Notes: a model not told the origin generated them from the letters alone. Positions 1 through 8,136 are shown, numbered from the stretch's first letter. The stretch: DNA of 64,000 nt from JBDWFY01 sp039976075 (GCA_039976075.1 JBDWFY010000021.1:1-64000), one strand, 5' to 3'. Numbers and translations: made by a program.

Positions 1-213
1 GGAGTTTGGAAAAACCTCCATGCACATCTTGCCGTTCATCTCATCGTTCACACGCTGCTCAAGCAAAGACGCCGCAATCCCCTTGGGATGCTTGTCCGTG
101 TTCGTAACATGACTGAACTTGATGACAATCTCGCCATCTTCGCAAGCAGCAAATGCCATGGAAGGCACGCTGATTACAGCCGCAACGCAGGCGGCTTTAA
201 TTAGATTTTTCAT
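1..213 (-). CDS. dctP: TRAP transporter solute-binding protein, DctP family (N-terminal part)
   Basis: Only the first 71 codons are inside the window; the rest lies beyond base 1. The start has a typical Sec signal peptide (MKNLIKAACVAAVISVPSMA, then FA before the mature ACEDGEIVIK). The mature part opens with IKFSHVTNTDKHPKGIAA, a beta strand followed by the sugar/acid-binding first helix characteristic of DctP-type periplasmic receptors. It should capture C4-dicarboxylates for a tripartite (DctPQM) importer. It diverges from the sensor kinase/response regulator pair at 446-2721, the arrangement known from Rhodobacter dctPQM/dctSR. Family assignment is firm for so short a piece; the exact substrate is inferred from the neighbours. 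Confidence 0.82.
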   Translation of the reverse strand, partial: MKNLIKAACVAAVISVPSMAFAACEDGEIVIKFSHVTNTDKHPKGIAASLLEQRVNDEMNGKMCMEVFPNS

Positions 214-363
214 GAGTCCTCTCCCAAATACCGGCGCCTCATGCACCTGGGATCATAAAGAGCGGGACCTAAGACATAGCTCAACCCCCTCAGAACACGT
301 ATTTTTAAAAATAAATAAAAACAATGTGTTATGACTATTGTGAATGCCGAAATTCAAAAAATA

Positions 364-377
364 TCCGAAATTTCGGA
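364..377. promoter_or_regulatory. Perfect 14-bp palindrome in the dctP/kinase intergenic region
   Basis: TCCGAAATTTCGGA reads the same on both strands. A related half site, CCGAAATTC, lies about 15 bases upstream. It sits 151 bases from the dctP start and 69 bases before the kinase start, so it could serve either direction. A Fis-type response regulator such as the one at 2104 would bind as a dimer to a site like this. Assignment as its operator is inference. Confidence 0.4.
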
Positions 378-445
378 CAAAAATCTTGCCACCAGTCAGG
401 CGAAAACTCTAAAAAGCATGCTCCTGAAACAAGGGTATCGTCTCT

Positions 446-2107
446 GTGGTTCGATCACTGGTCATCGGCTTTGGCATCTATGCGGCATTGTCAGTCAGTG
501 TTGCCGTCTGGGTCTATTTCGATGCGTTTGAGACCTCGCTCGAGGATGACCGCATCGCAGGAAATGTGCGCCTGTCGGAGGCATCAAGTCGTTTGCGCGG
601 ACAGCTTGATGTCTACCGTGCGCTGGTAAATATCGTTGCCAAAGATCCCGATATGGCCAAAGCGTTCAGCAGCGAGCGAACTGCCAGGGTTGACGAGAAC
701 CTGTCCGTGCTCAGCCTGACCTACGGCGCCTGGGAGGTGGATCTGGCTGATCCCACGGGACACGTTGTCGCGTCTTCCGCACCGGATCGGCTTGGCCATG
801 TCTATGCGCCACAACTGATACAGTCGGCACTGAACGGGCGGCTTGGATATGCAATTGACATTGAAAATGGCGAGCGTCTTATCCGCTATAGCCGAGGAGT
901 GCCCGATCCGGAAGGGGATCCTGTCGGGGCAGTTGTGGTTTCGGCAAACCTTGCCGCACTGGAATTCCAGTGGCCTGTTACACCGGAACCAGTGGTATTT
1001 TTCAATGACGACCACTTGTCCATGTCTGCAAACCGGCCTGATTTACTTCTGCTGTCAAACGCTGATGATCCGAGAGACTCTCGTTTCCCAGTGACATTGC
1101 CGCACCGGACCGCTGGCACGACACTTTCAACATATGTGCCCTCTCAGGGGCAGGTGCGGGAGGTTCAGACGCTCAGCACCGAAATTCCTCAATTGGAAAT
1201 GATCGGAAAGATCCTTCTCGATACCCGCAACGCCCGCGCTTTCGCGCTGCTGCGGATGGGGTTGGCTGCCACGTTGATGGTTGCCCTTGGCTTGATCGCT
1301 GCAATATTTGTGCAGCAGCGCAGGCGGCTTGCGCTTGAATCGCGTCATTCGGCGACGTTGGAAGAACGGGTTGAGGCGCGAACGGCAGAGCTTAGAGCAG
1401 CTCAGGACGAGTTGGTCGAAGCATCCAATCTCGCAGCGTTGGGGCGTCTATCTGCCGGTGTCAGTCATGAATTGAACCAGCCATTGGCTGCGATATTGAA
1501 CTTTGCCGAAAACGGACGGCGGTTGATCGAACGCGCACGAACCTCCGAAGCGGCTGAAAATCTGTCTCAGATCGCAGACCAGGTTAGAAGGATCACCCGC
1601 ATTATCGGGAATTTGCGCGCTTTTGCACGGCAGGAAAATGCTCCCTCCGATCGGGTCGATCTGGTTGAAGTCACCAACCGGGCGATGAAGCTGGTTCAAA
1701 ATGAAATTGCCTCGGCCGGGGTGGAGGTAGAAGTGACACTGCCGGATGAACCGGTATTCGTCATGGCTGGACGGGTGCGACTGGAACAGGTTGTGTTGAA
1801 CCTGGTCTCCAATGCCCTTGACGCGATGCAGACCACGGATGAGAAAAAACTATCCATCGAGCTGAAGCCGCAGGCTGATAGTGTGACCTTATCCGTGCGC
1901 GACACCGGCACGGGCATCGAGGAAACAGAACGCGTTTTCGAACCGTTTTATACCACCAAAGAGCTTGGGTCCTCCAAAGGCCTGGGCATGGGACTCGCAC
2001 TGTCCTTCGGCCTGATTACCCGTTTCGGGGGGCAGTTGAATTGCCGAAACCGGGAGCAGGGCGCAGAATTCATCATTACCCTTCCCATATCAGAGGCGTC
2101 ATCATGA
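446..2107 (+). CDS. Sensor histidine kinase, DctB/DctS type
   Basis: Membrane sensor for C4-dicarboxylates. Residues 1-22 form a transmembrane helix, about 25-265 a periplasmic PDC-type sensor region, about 268-290 a second helix, then a coiled linker (ATLEERVEARTAELRAAQDEL). The HisKA box is SHELNQPLAAI with the phosphorylated His, followed by the N box (LNLVSNALDAM), G1 (VRDTGTGI) and G2 (GLGMGLALS) of the ATPase domain. SHELNQPLAA is typical of DctB-like kinases. The stop overlaps the regulator start (ATGA). The start used is GTG and leaves almost no cytoplasmic N terminus; an in-frame TGA at 425-427 blocks extension, while another frame from ATG 331 could supply a leader if there is a frameshift near 420-440. 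Confidence 0.85.
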   Translation: MVRSLVIGFGIYAALSVSVAVWVYFDAFETSLEDDRIAGNVRLSEASSRLRGQLDVYRALVNIVAKDPDMAKAFSSERTARVDENLSVLSLTYGAWEVDLADPTGHVVASSAPDRLGHVYAPQLIQSALNGRLGYAIDIENGERLIRYSRGVPDPEGDPVGAVVVSANLAALEFQWPVTPEPVVFFNDDHLSMSANRPDLLLLSNADDPRDSRFPVTLPHRTAGTTLSTYVPSQGQVREVQTLSTEIPQLEMIGKILLDTRNARAFALLRMGLAATLMVALGLIAAIFVQQRRRLALESRHSATLEERVEARTAELRAAQDELVEASNLAALGRLSAGVSHELNQPLAAILNFAENGRRLIERARTSEAAENLSQIADQVRRITRIIGNLRAFARQENAPSDRVDLVEVTNRAMKLVQNEIASAGVEVEVTLPDEPVFVMAGRVRLEQVVLNLVSNALDAMQTTDEKKLSIELKPQADSVTLSVRDTGTGIEETERVFEPFYTTKELGSSKGLGMGLALSFGLITRFGGQLNCRNREQGAEFIITLPISEASS

Positions 2108-2721
2108 CCCAGAAAGTCCTGATCATCGAGGACGATGCTGCCTTGCGTGCATCCATCGCCCAAACACTGGAACTGGAAGATCTTGAGCCGATCCAGACGT
2201 GCAGTTTTACACAGGCGCGTCGGTCCATTCGATCAAATTTCAAAGGTGTGGTCCTGTCGGATATCAAGATGCCCGACCACACCGGATTTGACGTGTTGCG
2301 CTTTGCGCAGACGCGGGACCCTGATTTGCCTGTAGTGCTTCTGACCGGCTTTTCGGACGTGCCCACTGCGATGCGTGCGATCAAGGAGGGAGCCTATGAT
2401 TATCTTGAAAAACCCTGCGATCCGGACCGGTTGACCGATACCTTGCGCCGGGCATTGGTTCACCGCGATCTGGTACTGCAAAACCGCGCCTATCAGCAGG
2501 AGCTGGATACCAGGCAGGCGGAAGCGCAGAGCGGTACACTGGCGGAGCAACTGGAACGCCACGAGAAACAGATCATCGAAAATGCCTTGTTTGAGGCAAA
2601 TGGCAAGGTCAGCCAGGCAGCGGAAAGTCTCGGCATTCCGCGCAATACGCTTTACGACAGAATGACCCGGTTATGTCTGGTCGCCAAGTCCTATCGGGGC
2701 GCGGATCAGCAGGAGGACTGA
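2104..2721 (+). CDS. Response regulator with receiver and Fis-type HTH but no AAA+ domain
   Basis: 205 residues. Residues 3-120 are a receiver domain: acidic pair at 10-11 (IIEDD), phospho-acceptor Asp 53 in VVLSDIKMPD, the Thr in VVLLTGFSD and the Lys in YDYLEKP. Residues about 155-195 are a Fis/NtrC-type helix-turn-helix (NGKVSQAAESLGIPRNTLYDRM). The receiver resembles DctD, but the central sigma-54-interacting ATPase of DctD (about 240 residues) is absent. The length matches the short DctR-like/ActR-like regulators rather than DctD. It is translationally coupled to the kinase by a 4-base overlap and presumably controls dctP and its partners without sigma-54 ATPase activity. Confidence 0.85.
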   Translation: MTQKVLIIEDDAALRASIAQTLELEDLEPIQTCSFTQARRSIRSNFKGVVLSDIKMPDHTGFDVLRFAQTRDPDLPVVLLTGFSDVPTAMRAIKEGAYDYLEKPCDPDRLTDTLRRALVHRDLVLQNRAYQQELDTRQAEAQSGTLAEQLERHEKQIIENALFEANGKVSQAAESLGIPRNTLYDRMTRLCLVAKSYRGADQQED

Positions 2722-2771
2722 TTGGTGTCCTGAGTTGAACGATTGCGGGTCTTTGGCTGTTTCAACCTCCC

Positions 2772-3740
2772 TTACTGAGCTGTCGCAATGAAGAGATAGA
2801 GCGGTAGGCCGATGGCGATGTTGAACGGGAAGGTGACCCCCAGTGACATGGTGAGATAGATGCCCGACTGAGCCTTTGGCAGAGCGATCTTCATGGCAGC
2901 GGGAACCGCGATATAGGAGGCGGAAGCGGAGAGTACCATCAGCAGAAAGATGCCGCCTTCAGACAATCCGACAATCAATCCGGCTGCGTATCCGGTGAGC
3001 GACCCGACCAGCGGCATCAGCACGCCGAAGGCAAACAAGCCTTTTGTGAGCGATTGCCGGTTTTCCAGAATGCTGCGCCCGGCAGACAGCCCCATATCCA
3101 GCAGGAAAAGGCACAGGATGCCGGTGAAAGGCACGACGATGAACGGGTCCAGGTCTTTCAGGCCTGCCTCACCGGTGATAGCGCCGATGACAAAAGACCC
3201 CACCAGAAGCACGATGGAACCGTTGCCCAGAATATCCCGTGTAAGTTTCTTCTTCGATTGGGTCGCATTGCCTTTTGATCCGGCAATCCACAGCGCCGAC
3301 AGGATGGCCGGTACCTCCATCACTGCGGCGACGGCGACAAGGTAGCCTTCGGCATAGATGCCGTTGAGCTCAAGCAGGCTGGTGGCGGTGACAAAGGTGA
3401 CGATGGAAATCGAGCCGTAGTGGCCGGCAACGGCGGCGGCGTTCAGATCATCAAGCCGTGTCATGAGTTTGAGAAGATAAAACGCGATGAAGGGCAGGAT
3501 GAAAGAGAGCACCGCACCGGCCCCCAGCGTTGCCATCGTCTGCCAGCCGAAGCCGTTGCTGATCAGGTTGGCACCGCCCTTGAAACCGATGGCGAATAAC
3601 AGATAGATCGACATGATCTTGGCCGCGCCCTCCGGCATGGACAGATCGCTGCGAGCCATCGCTGCTGCCAGACCGAGAATGAAAAACAGGATGGTCGGCG
3701 CGAGAAGATTTCCCGCCAGCATGGAAAGTGCTGCGTCCAT
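2772..3740 (-). CDS. Sodium-dependent bicarbonate/solute permease, SbtA-like
   Basis: 322-residue integral membrane protein with about ten hydrophobic segments. The N terminus (NLLAPTILFFILGLAAAMARSDLSMPE) and segments such as LLFAIGFKGGANL and GHYGSISIVTFVTA are typical of the SbtA-like family (Pfam SBT), whose cyanobacterial member imports bicarbonate with sodium. In non-phototrophs the substrate is not settled. It is transcribed toward the response regulator and diverges from a LysR gene at 3893, which is probably its regulator. The annotated start gives a short periplasmic N terminus followed directly by the first helix. No partner SbtB-like PII protein is seen nearby. Confidence 0.85.
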   Translation of the reverse strand: MDAALSMLAGNLLAPTILFFILGLAAAMARSDLSMPEGAAKIMSIYLLFAIGFKGGANLISNGFGWQTMATLGAGAVLSFILPFIAFYLLKLMTRLDDLNAAAVAGHYGSISIVTFVTATSLLELNGIYAEGYLVAVAAVMEVPAILSALWIAGSKGNATQSKKKLTRDILGNGSIVLLVGSFVIGAITGEAGLKDLDPFIVVPFTGILCLFLLDMGLSAGRSILENRQSLTKGLFAFGVLMPLVGSLTGYAAGLIVGLSEGGIFLLMVLSASASYIAVPAAMKIALPKAQSGIYLTMSLGVTFPFNIAIGLPLYLFIATAQ

Positions 3741-3892
3741 GGTTGTTGCTCCAGATTTAAGTCAAGTGCCCGAAAGGGAAGGGTTATTTGGCGTCGGGCA
3801 CGTCCAGGAAGAATTGAGCAAACCACCTACATTGCGTTTTTAAATAGTTCCAATATATATAAAATATAATTATCATAGCTAAGGACTATGAA

Positions 3893-4807
3893 TTGCGACT
3901 CACTCTGAGACAGCTTCAATATATCGTTGCCGTTGCCGACACCGGCCGGTTCGGCCTTGCGGCAAAGAAACTCAACGTTGCACAGCCCAGCCTGTCGGCG
4001 CAGATTGCAGAGTGTGAAGCGGAGCTCGGAATTCGGATCTTCGACCGGGGCCGCAACGGTGCCCACCCCACGGCCATCGGCACCGATGTGATCCGGCGGG
4101 CGCGGCGCATCCTGCGCGAGGCAGAAGATCTGTTGGCGGTGGCCAAAGGACGGCAGTTATTCGACGGCCAGTTGCGCCTTGGCGTGTTGCCGTCCGTCGG
4201 TCCGTTCATCTTGCCTAATGTTGTGCGGAAGCTGCATGCGGATCACCCCAACCTGCGACTGGTGTTGAAAGATGACAGCACTTCGGCACTGGAGGACGGA
4301 TTACAGGAGGGGCAGCTTGATCTGATTATTTCGACGCCGCAGGACCATCCCAACACTCTGCAGGTGCCGCTGTTCCGCGAACGGTTCTGGGCCGCTTTTG
4401 CTTTTGACGATCCGCTGGCTCAGGAAAAAGGGCCGGTAACAAAGACCGAGTTGCAAGGCGCTTCGCTCCTGACCCTGGACAGGTCACACCGCCTGTCACG
4501 CATCGTTTACGACCTCGCCAGCGACTGCGATGCATCGATCTCGACGGACTACACCGGCAGCAGCCTCGACACCATCCGCCTGATGGCCGCCACCGGGGCC
4601 GGCATCGCGATCCTGCCGGAGATCTACACGCATGCGGTTGCCGTCCGCAGCAAGGACATTGCCTTGAGACCGATTGCTCATAGCGCGGCGACACGGGACC
4701 TGGTCCTGATCCAGAAACGGCGCGAGGAGACATTGCCAGGAACGGATATCCTGGCTGATGCACTGGCGAAAGAGGCGGCGAGGTTTCTGGAGGAGGGGGA
4801 AGGCTGA
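3893..4807 (+). CDS. LysR-family transcriptional regulator (OxyR/CynR-like)
   Basis: 304 residues: N-terminal winged helix-turn-helix at about 2-60 (LRQLQYIVAVADTGRFGLAA, then NVAQPSLSAQIAECEAELGIRIFDR), linker helix, and two-lobe effector domain from about 90 (LRLGVLPSVGPFILPNVV). The start is TTG, eight bases after AAGGA at 3881-3885; the nearby ATG at 3888 is out of frame and stops at once. It is divergent from the SbtA-like permease with a very AT-rich 150-base spacer, the usual layout for a LysR regulator and its target. The effector is unknown. OxyR-like naming would rest only on overall resemblance; I do not see a convincing redox Cys pair. Confidence 0.83.
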   Translation: MRLTLRQLQYIVAVADTGRFGLAAKKLNVAQPSLSAQIAECEAELGIRIFDRGRNGAHPTAIGTDVIRRARRILREAEDLLAVAKGRQLFDGQLRLGVLPSVGPFILPNVVRKLHADHPNLRLVLKDDSTSALEDGLQEGQLDLIISTPQDHPNTLQVPLFRERFWAAFAFDDPLAQEKGPVTKTELQGASLLTLDRSHRLSRIVYDLASDCDASISTDYTGSSLDTIRLMAATGAGIAILPEIYTHAVAVRSKDIALRPIAHSAATRDLVLIQKRREETLPGTDILADALAKEAARFLEEGEG

Positions 4808-5031
4808 AGCGTACCGGGGAAAGAATGGAGCGTCTTTGCAGAGTATGCTCTAGCGCTGTGAGGAAGAGTTGATTGGTATCAGTGTCCTGCAGTCGCTCCA
4901 ATTGGCTTCCGGCGAGGATGCTTTGGAAGGATTGCATAGCCGGGCATTTACATTTCCTTCCGAGCGTTGCTGACAATTTTATCGCGTATAAATAGCGAAT
5001 TTTAACAATTTTCGCTTAGGTTGCTTTAGCT

Positions 5032-5220
5032 ATGAAAGAATATTTCACCACACTATTTAAAGATTTTATGCGGCTTTTCCTCGCGCTTGGAATAATTGCA
5101 TTCGTTATATTACTCGCTGTGTTTATATTATTTCTCTGGTTCTTTGGCCGTCTTGGTCCTGATGGATTACTGCTGGCCCCTTTATTTTATCTTATATGGC
5201 TCATTGGGATTTTTACATGA
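5032..5220 (+). CDS. Small membrane protein, 62 residues, unknown
   Basis: Residues 12-62 are almost wholly hydrophobic and form two transmembrane helices (LFLALGIIAFVILLAVFILF and LLLAPLFYLIWLIGIF) joined by a short FGRLGPDG turn. It opens an AT-rich block of small membrane genes unlike the flanking catabolic genes. Its TGA stop overlaps the ATG of a second, 29-codon reading frame (ATGA), suggesting coupled translation. No family recognised. The codon pattern and the coupling argue that it is real, but no homology supports it. Confidence 0.5.
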   Translation: MKEYFTTLFKDFMRLFLALGIIAFVILLAVFILFLWFFGRLGPDGLLLAPLFYLIWLIGIFT

Positions 5221-5306
5221 CATTAGTAGAAATAATTCGCCGTGTTCGATACGCGTTCTATTTGGGCATCTTCTGCTATCTGATCTATTTGCTTTGGACT
5301 GGATAG
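5217..5306 (+). CDS. 29-residue membrane microprotein coupled to the preceding gene
   Basis: Starts with the ATG inside the ATGA overlap with the 62-residue gene. It encodes MTLVEIIRRVRYAFYLG followed by IFCYLIYLLWTG: a basic amphipathic stretch and one transmembrane helix, a typical layout for a bacterial membrane microprotein. It is seen only by reading the sequence; there is no homology evidence. Alternatively it is a chance frame. Confidence 0.3.
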   Translation: MTLVEIIRRVRYAFYLGIFCYLIYLLWTG

Positions 5307-5393
5307 CGAGACGCTCATTTTCCTCCAGTAAATTCAGTCTTTTTATCTCGCTTGAATCTTCGCTATTTTTAAAAACATACTTTGGATAACGAT

Positions 5394-5513
5394 ATGGAAA
5401 AATATGAAAAACGTTGAGTTATTAAATACGTTCTGCTCTTTTCCCTGCTCGCATTCTTAATTTACTTCAGTCGTGCTGTGTACATAGGCTTTATGAGCGT
5501 CGGTTTTATGTAG
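5394..5513 (+). pseudogene. Possible small membrane protein frame interrupted by TGA
   Basis: Reading from ATG 5394 gives MEKYEKR, a TGA at 5415-5417, then 31 codons encoding VIKYVLLFSLLAFLIYFSRA and YIGFMSVGFM before TAG at 5511. The downstream part is a good transmembrane helix with basic flanks. It could be a broken copy of the same kind of gene as its neighbours, or two unrelated frames. Confidence 0.22.
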
Positions 5514-5522
5514 ATCGTTCTA

Positions 5523-6008
5523 GTGTTGTCGAATATTATCGCTCTTCATGCAATGTATTCGCTGTCCAAGAGTGAGAGATGGGCCGACACTGGGATATTT
5601 CGTTGTAGCCCATATTTTGAGGCCCGAGAAATGGCAGAAAAACTCAAGCGATGGGCGACTGGGACAGATATTCCCGATTCCATGTTTTTGCACTCGCTGC
5701 TGGATGACACAGATGGCTTGCATCTTGTTTTTGTCAGGAGTGACGAGCAAAAAACGATCAAGATAAGTTTTGATACCTATCTTTCATTCCGAAATGCAGA
5801 TGAGGGAGATAGGCTTAAATTTTTAAATGAAGTTGAGGGTCTTGAAAAGTGGCCGCTGTATATTGTTGAAAATTCGGAATTTTTAAAATGGTTTCACGAG
5901 CAAACTTACAATATTCATCAGGCAGTTGACATTAAGCACTATGCGTTCATTACACCTGACGACATTGTTGAAATTCTTGCCCGAGATGCGCCCGTTATTG
6001 AAAGTTGA
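5523..6008 (+). CDS. Hypothetical soluble protein, 161 residues
   Basis: No recognised family. The protein is acidic and aromatic-rich with no signal peptide or membrane segment. It alternates short strands and helices (DGLHLVFVRSDEQKTIKISF, then WPLYIVENSEFLKWFHEQTY) and ends with a helix (DDIVEILARD). It starts at GTG 5523; an ATG ten codons in (MYSLSKSERW) is an alternative. It lies among small membrane proteins in AT-rich DNA. Small acidic orphan proteins in such blocks are often immunity or phage-defence components, but nothing in the sequence proves that here. Confidence 0.5.
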   Translation: MLSNIIALHAMYSLSKSERWADTGIFRCSPYFEAREMAEKLKRWATGTDIPDSMFLHSLLDDTDGLHLVFVRSDEQKTIKISFDTYLSFRNADEGDRLKFLNEVEGLEKWPLYIVENSEFLKWFHEQTYNIHQAVDIKHYAFITPDDIVEILARDAPVIES

Positions 6009-6129
6009 ATAAATTGAGAAAGCATATTGCTACATTTGGTCATTCTCTGCTCCTGAAATAGAATAAACTGCCACTCGTGAGAATGACAGGCTGCTGGACC
6101 ACCGAGAGTTGTGTCGTTATATTTTGACA

Positions 6130-6519
6130 ATGTTTTTGACTCGGATGCTGTTTGATAAGTGGAGCGCACTTGGCAGGTTGCTTAAAACCATTGCAACCAA
6201 AATCTTGCTATTCCTTTGGAATATCTACGCGGGAATAATGGCCATTTTCATCATGCTCTTCTTATTCGGCCTTGTCGTACAGATCCCTTCCCAAATCATT
6301 CTTGATGGTTCTGCAAGTTTGGATTATATCGAAGAAGGTAAATACCTACTCCGCATGAGAGGTGGAGGTTTCGAAGAGGTCTCGAAGTTCACGTTCTATT
6401 TTAAGTTATATTCTCAATGGTACATGAACACTGTAGTAGTTTCGCTATTCGTCTTATTTTTTCCGGTGCTGATAGTTGAGCACTTCACAAAACCCGCCAA
6501 ATCCAAGGATGCCGAATAG
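6130..6519 (+). CDS. Hypothetical membrane protein, 129 residues
   Basis: Two transmembrane segments, about residues 23-50 (LLFLWNIYAGIMAIFIMLFL) and 103-120 (VVSLFVLFFPVLIVEH), separated by a soluble loop of about 50 residues with GSASLDYIEEGKYLLRMRGG. It ends in a basic-acidic tail (KPAKSKDAE). ATG 6130 is preferred to a TTG at 6109 because the first seven codons of the longer form look non-coding. No family recognised. It shares size and AT-rich composition with its neighbours. Confidence 0.5.
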   Translation: MFLTRMLFDKWSALGRLLKTIATKILLFLWNIYAGIMAIFIMLFLFGLVVQIPSQIILDGSASLDYIEEGKYLLRMRGGGFEEVSKFTFYFKLYSQWYMNTVVVSLFVLFFPVLIVEHFTKPAKSKDAE

Positions 6520-6552
6520 CACCCCACTATGTTTTTTCCAGCGGGCCGGGCG

Positions 6553-6846
6553 CTAATCCAGACCTACCCAAACACCTAATAACTGAAACGTTTGCTGTCG
6601 GCTCCTGAGGCGTCGCCCTTGCTTCGCATCTGCTTCAATCGAAGTGCCGTGCATTCCGACCATAATCGAGAGATATCGTGCAAATACGCCATAAAGGAAC
6701 AACGGAAACAGCGCAAAAAACGACACCGCCCAGATCACAGATACGAAGTCCAATCTAGTGTAATCAGCCAATAGAAATAGCAATATTACAAGCGGCAACC
6801 AAACCAATGTGGCGATCATAATTTTGTCGTTGGTTTTGCGAGTCAT
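6553..6846 (-). CDS. Hypothetical membrane protein, 97 residues
   Basis: After a short charged N terminus (MTRKTNDK) come two long hydrophobic stretches, about 9-28 (IMIATLVWLPLVILLFLLAD) and 33-60 (FVSVIWAVSFFALFPLFLYG), followed by a soluble C-terminal tail with a basic cluster (KQGRRLRSRQQ). It is transcribed against its neighbours, with tail to 6519 and head to 6940. No family recognised. The positive-inside pattern supports a real protein. Confidence 0.45.
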   Translation of the reverse strand: MTRKTNDKIMIATLVWLPLVILLFLLADYTRLDFVSVIWAVSFFALFPLFLYGVFARYLSIMVGMHGTSIEADAKQGRRLRSRQQTFQLLGVWVGLD

Positions 6847-6939
6847 AGGATCATTCCAAGTAGAGTACGATCATGTATTGTTCGGCGTCCTAAGTGAGAC
6901 CTACTGTCACTGACTGGTCTTAAATGTATTGAGATAGAA

Positions 6940-7218
6940 ATGAATAACGGGCAATTTTTCGTTTTAGTTATTTATCTGATCCAAATAGCATTATTGGGAT
7001 TTATTGTTGGTTTCTTCCTACAGCGCAGGCGCTTGAAAACTCCAGAATCAGAACGTTTTAGTGTTGAAACTGAAGCGTTCTTGAAATTTTTTGAAGTAAT
7101 TGGCCGTTCATGCGTAGTGATTTATCCCGTAATAATTCTAGTATTGGGGATGCTGCATTATTTCATTGATATTCTCACATGTTCACAATTTTTACCCATG
7201 TGTCCGTCGCCAAGTTAA
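6940..7218 (+). CDS. Hypothetical membrane protein, 92 residues
   Basis: Two transmembrane helices: residues 6-27 (FFVLVIYLIQIALLGFIVGF) and about 57-76 (VVIYPVIILVLGMLHYFIDI), with a basic loop (QRRRLKTPESERF) between them. No signal peptide distinct from the first helix and no recognised family. It diverges from the 97-residue membrane gene at 6553 across a short spacer. A hairpin (GCCGGA, loop CTTCGA, TCCGGC at about 7290-7307) lies downstream and may end transcription, though without a T tract. Confidence 0.45.
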   Translation: MNNGQFFVLVIYLIQIALLGFIVGFFLQRRRLKTPESERFSVETEAFLKFFEVIGRSCVVIYPVIILVLGMLHYFIDILTCSQFLPMCPSPS

Positions 7219-7323
7219 ACCCTGCCAGCGGCTAAACTGACGGGGCTATTCTTTCGCGCCCTATGAGTAGAAGAATCTCTGCGCGGGCACGAGCCGGACT
7301 TCGATCCGGCCCGCACCAACCGC

Positions 7324-7563
7324 TCAGCTGCCAGCGATGCTTGGAAAATTCCCAGGATCGCGGCGGGCGGCTTCTTTTTTCTCCAGATACGCTCTTGTTA
7401 CAGCGGTTCCGTACACTTTGTTGACATCCCAAAGACCGCTAAAACCATCTGTTTTAAGTTCGACTTTGCAGCCGACTTTTGACGCTCTTTCCGGGATCCA
7501 CCCAATCGTTCTGGTGTCACCGTGAGAGAGCGCGCATTGATGATAAAGATTATGATTTTTCAT
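7324..7563 (-). CDS. Small conserved-looking protein, 79 residues, unknown function
   Basis: Soluble small protein reading MKNHNLYHQCALSHGDTRTI, then GWIPERASKVGCKVELK and GLWDVNKVYGTAVTRAYLEK. The pattern of a GDTRTIGWIPER motif, a KVGCKVEL strand and a GLW.V strand suggests a compact beta fold. I have an impression of similar short proteins in phages and prophage-like regions of alphaproteobacteria but cannot prove it. It lies at the right edge of the AT-rich block of unknown small genes. Confidence 0.5.
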   Translation of the reverse strand: MKNHNLYHQCALSHGDTRTIGWIPERASKVGCKVELKTDGFSGLWDVNKVYGTAVTRAYLEKKEAARRDPGNFPSIAGS

Positions 7564-7739
7564 GATTTACCTCTCGCTTTCTCATCGTTGTAAATAACTG
7601 TTGCTCTGTATTTAGCGGGCCGGACGCTACCCCTAATTGCAGTGTCAATCAATCTGCTTCTTCAACCCCTTAAATTTTGACGTGGGTGCTTCGACATGAA
7701 AGTGTCCTTTCGGCCTGTTTAGCGTGGAGATCCGATCAC

Positions 7740-8090
7740 ATGAAAATCGCACAGTCGACGCCGGAAATTCCGGTTCGCGATGTCGAAGAGGCCCAGCAAT
7801 ATTATCGGGATCGATTTGGATTCGAAATCGCCTGGCACAACAGGGTAGGGCGGATCGGTGCAGTCTGTCATGGAGAGTGCGCGTTGTTCTTTCGGGAAAC
7901 CGAAGACGAGATCCATCCCGCAACATTCTGGATTTTTACCGAAGACGTCGACGAAGCGCATTCAGAACTGCAAGCGCGAGGGGCGGATATTGTTGATCCG
8001 GTTGCGGACAAGCCGTGGGGTTTGCGGCAATTTTCAGTAAGAGATCACAACGGAAATCTGTTTCACTTTCATCACGATATCAGTGAGTAG
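7740..8090 (+). CDS. VOC (glyoxalase/bleomycin-resistance fold) protein
   Basis: 116 residues, the length of a two-motif VOC monomer. The strand-helix pattern is IPVRDVEEAQQYYRDRFGFE, then CALFFRETE, TFWIFTEDVDEAHSELQARG and a final GLRQFSVRDHNGNLFHFHH. The last segment carries the DxxGN(L)xxFxH signature of bleomycin-resistance-type proteins. ATG 7740 is used because the 21 codons upstream lack family features. It may bind or modify a small toxic compound; substrate unknown. The gene stands alone, convergent with the ArsR/SRPBCC pair. Confidence 0.8.
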   Translation: MKIAQSTPEIPVRDVEEAQQYYRDRFGFEIAWHNRVGRIGAVCHGECALFFRETEDEIHPATFWIFTEDVDEAHSELQARGADIVDPVADKPWGLRQFSVRDHNGNLFHFHHDISE

Positions 8091-8136
8091 GCAGCGCTGG
8101 ACCTGCATTGAAAGGGCGTTTGCATTCAGGTGCAAT

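Noticed and set aside
214..330. Sigma-54 promoter for dctP
   Set aside because: No TGGCAC-N5-TTGCA-like sequence could be found on the minus strand in the spacer.
4326..4976. Long minus-strand frame of 216 codons
   Set aside because: It lies antisense to the LysR gene, is Arg/Pro/Ser-rich and has no family features.
7280..7318. tRNA 3'-end-like sequence ending CCCGCACCA beside a GCCGGA/TCCGGC hairpin, possible att-site relic
   Set aside because: The T loop lacks the GTTCRA consensus, the spacing is wrong, and no matching 5' half or integrase is present.
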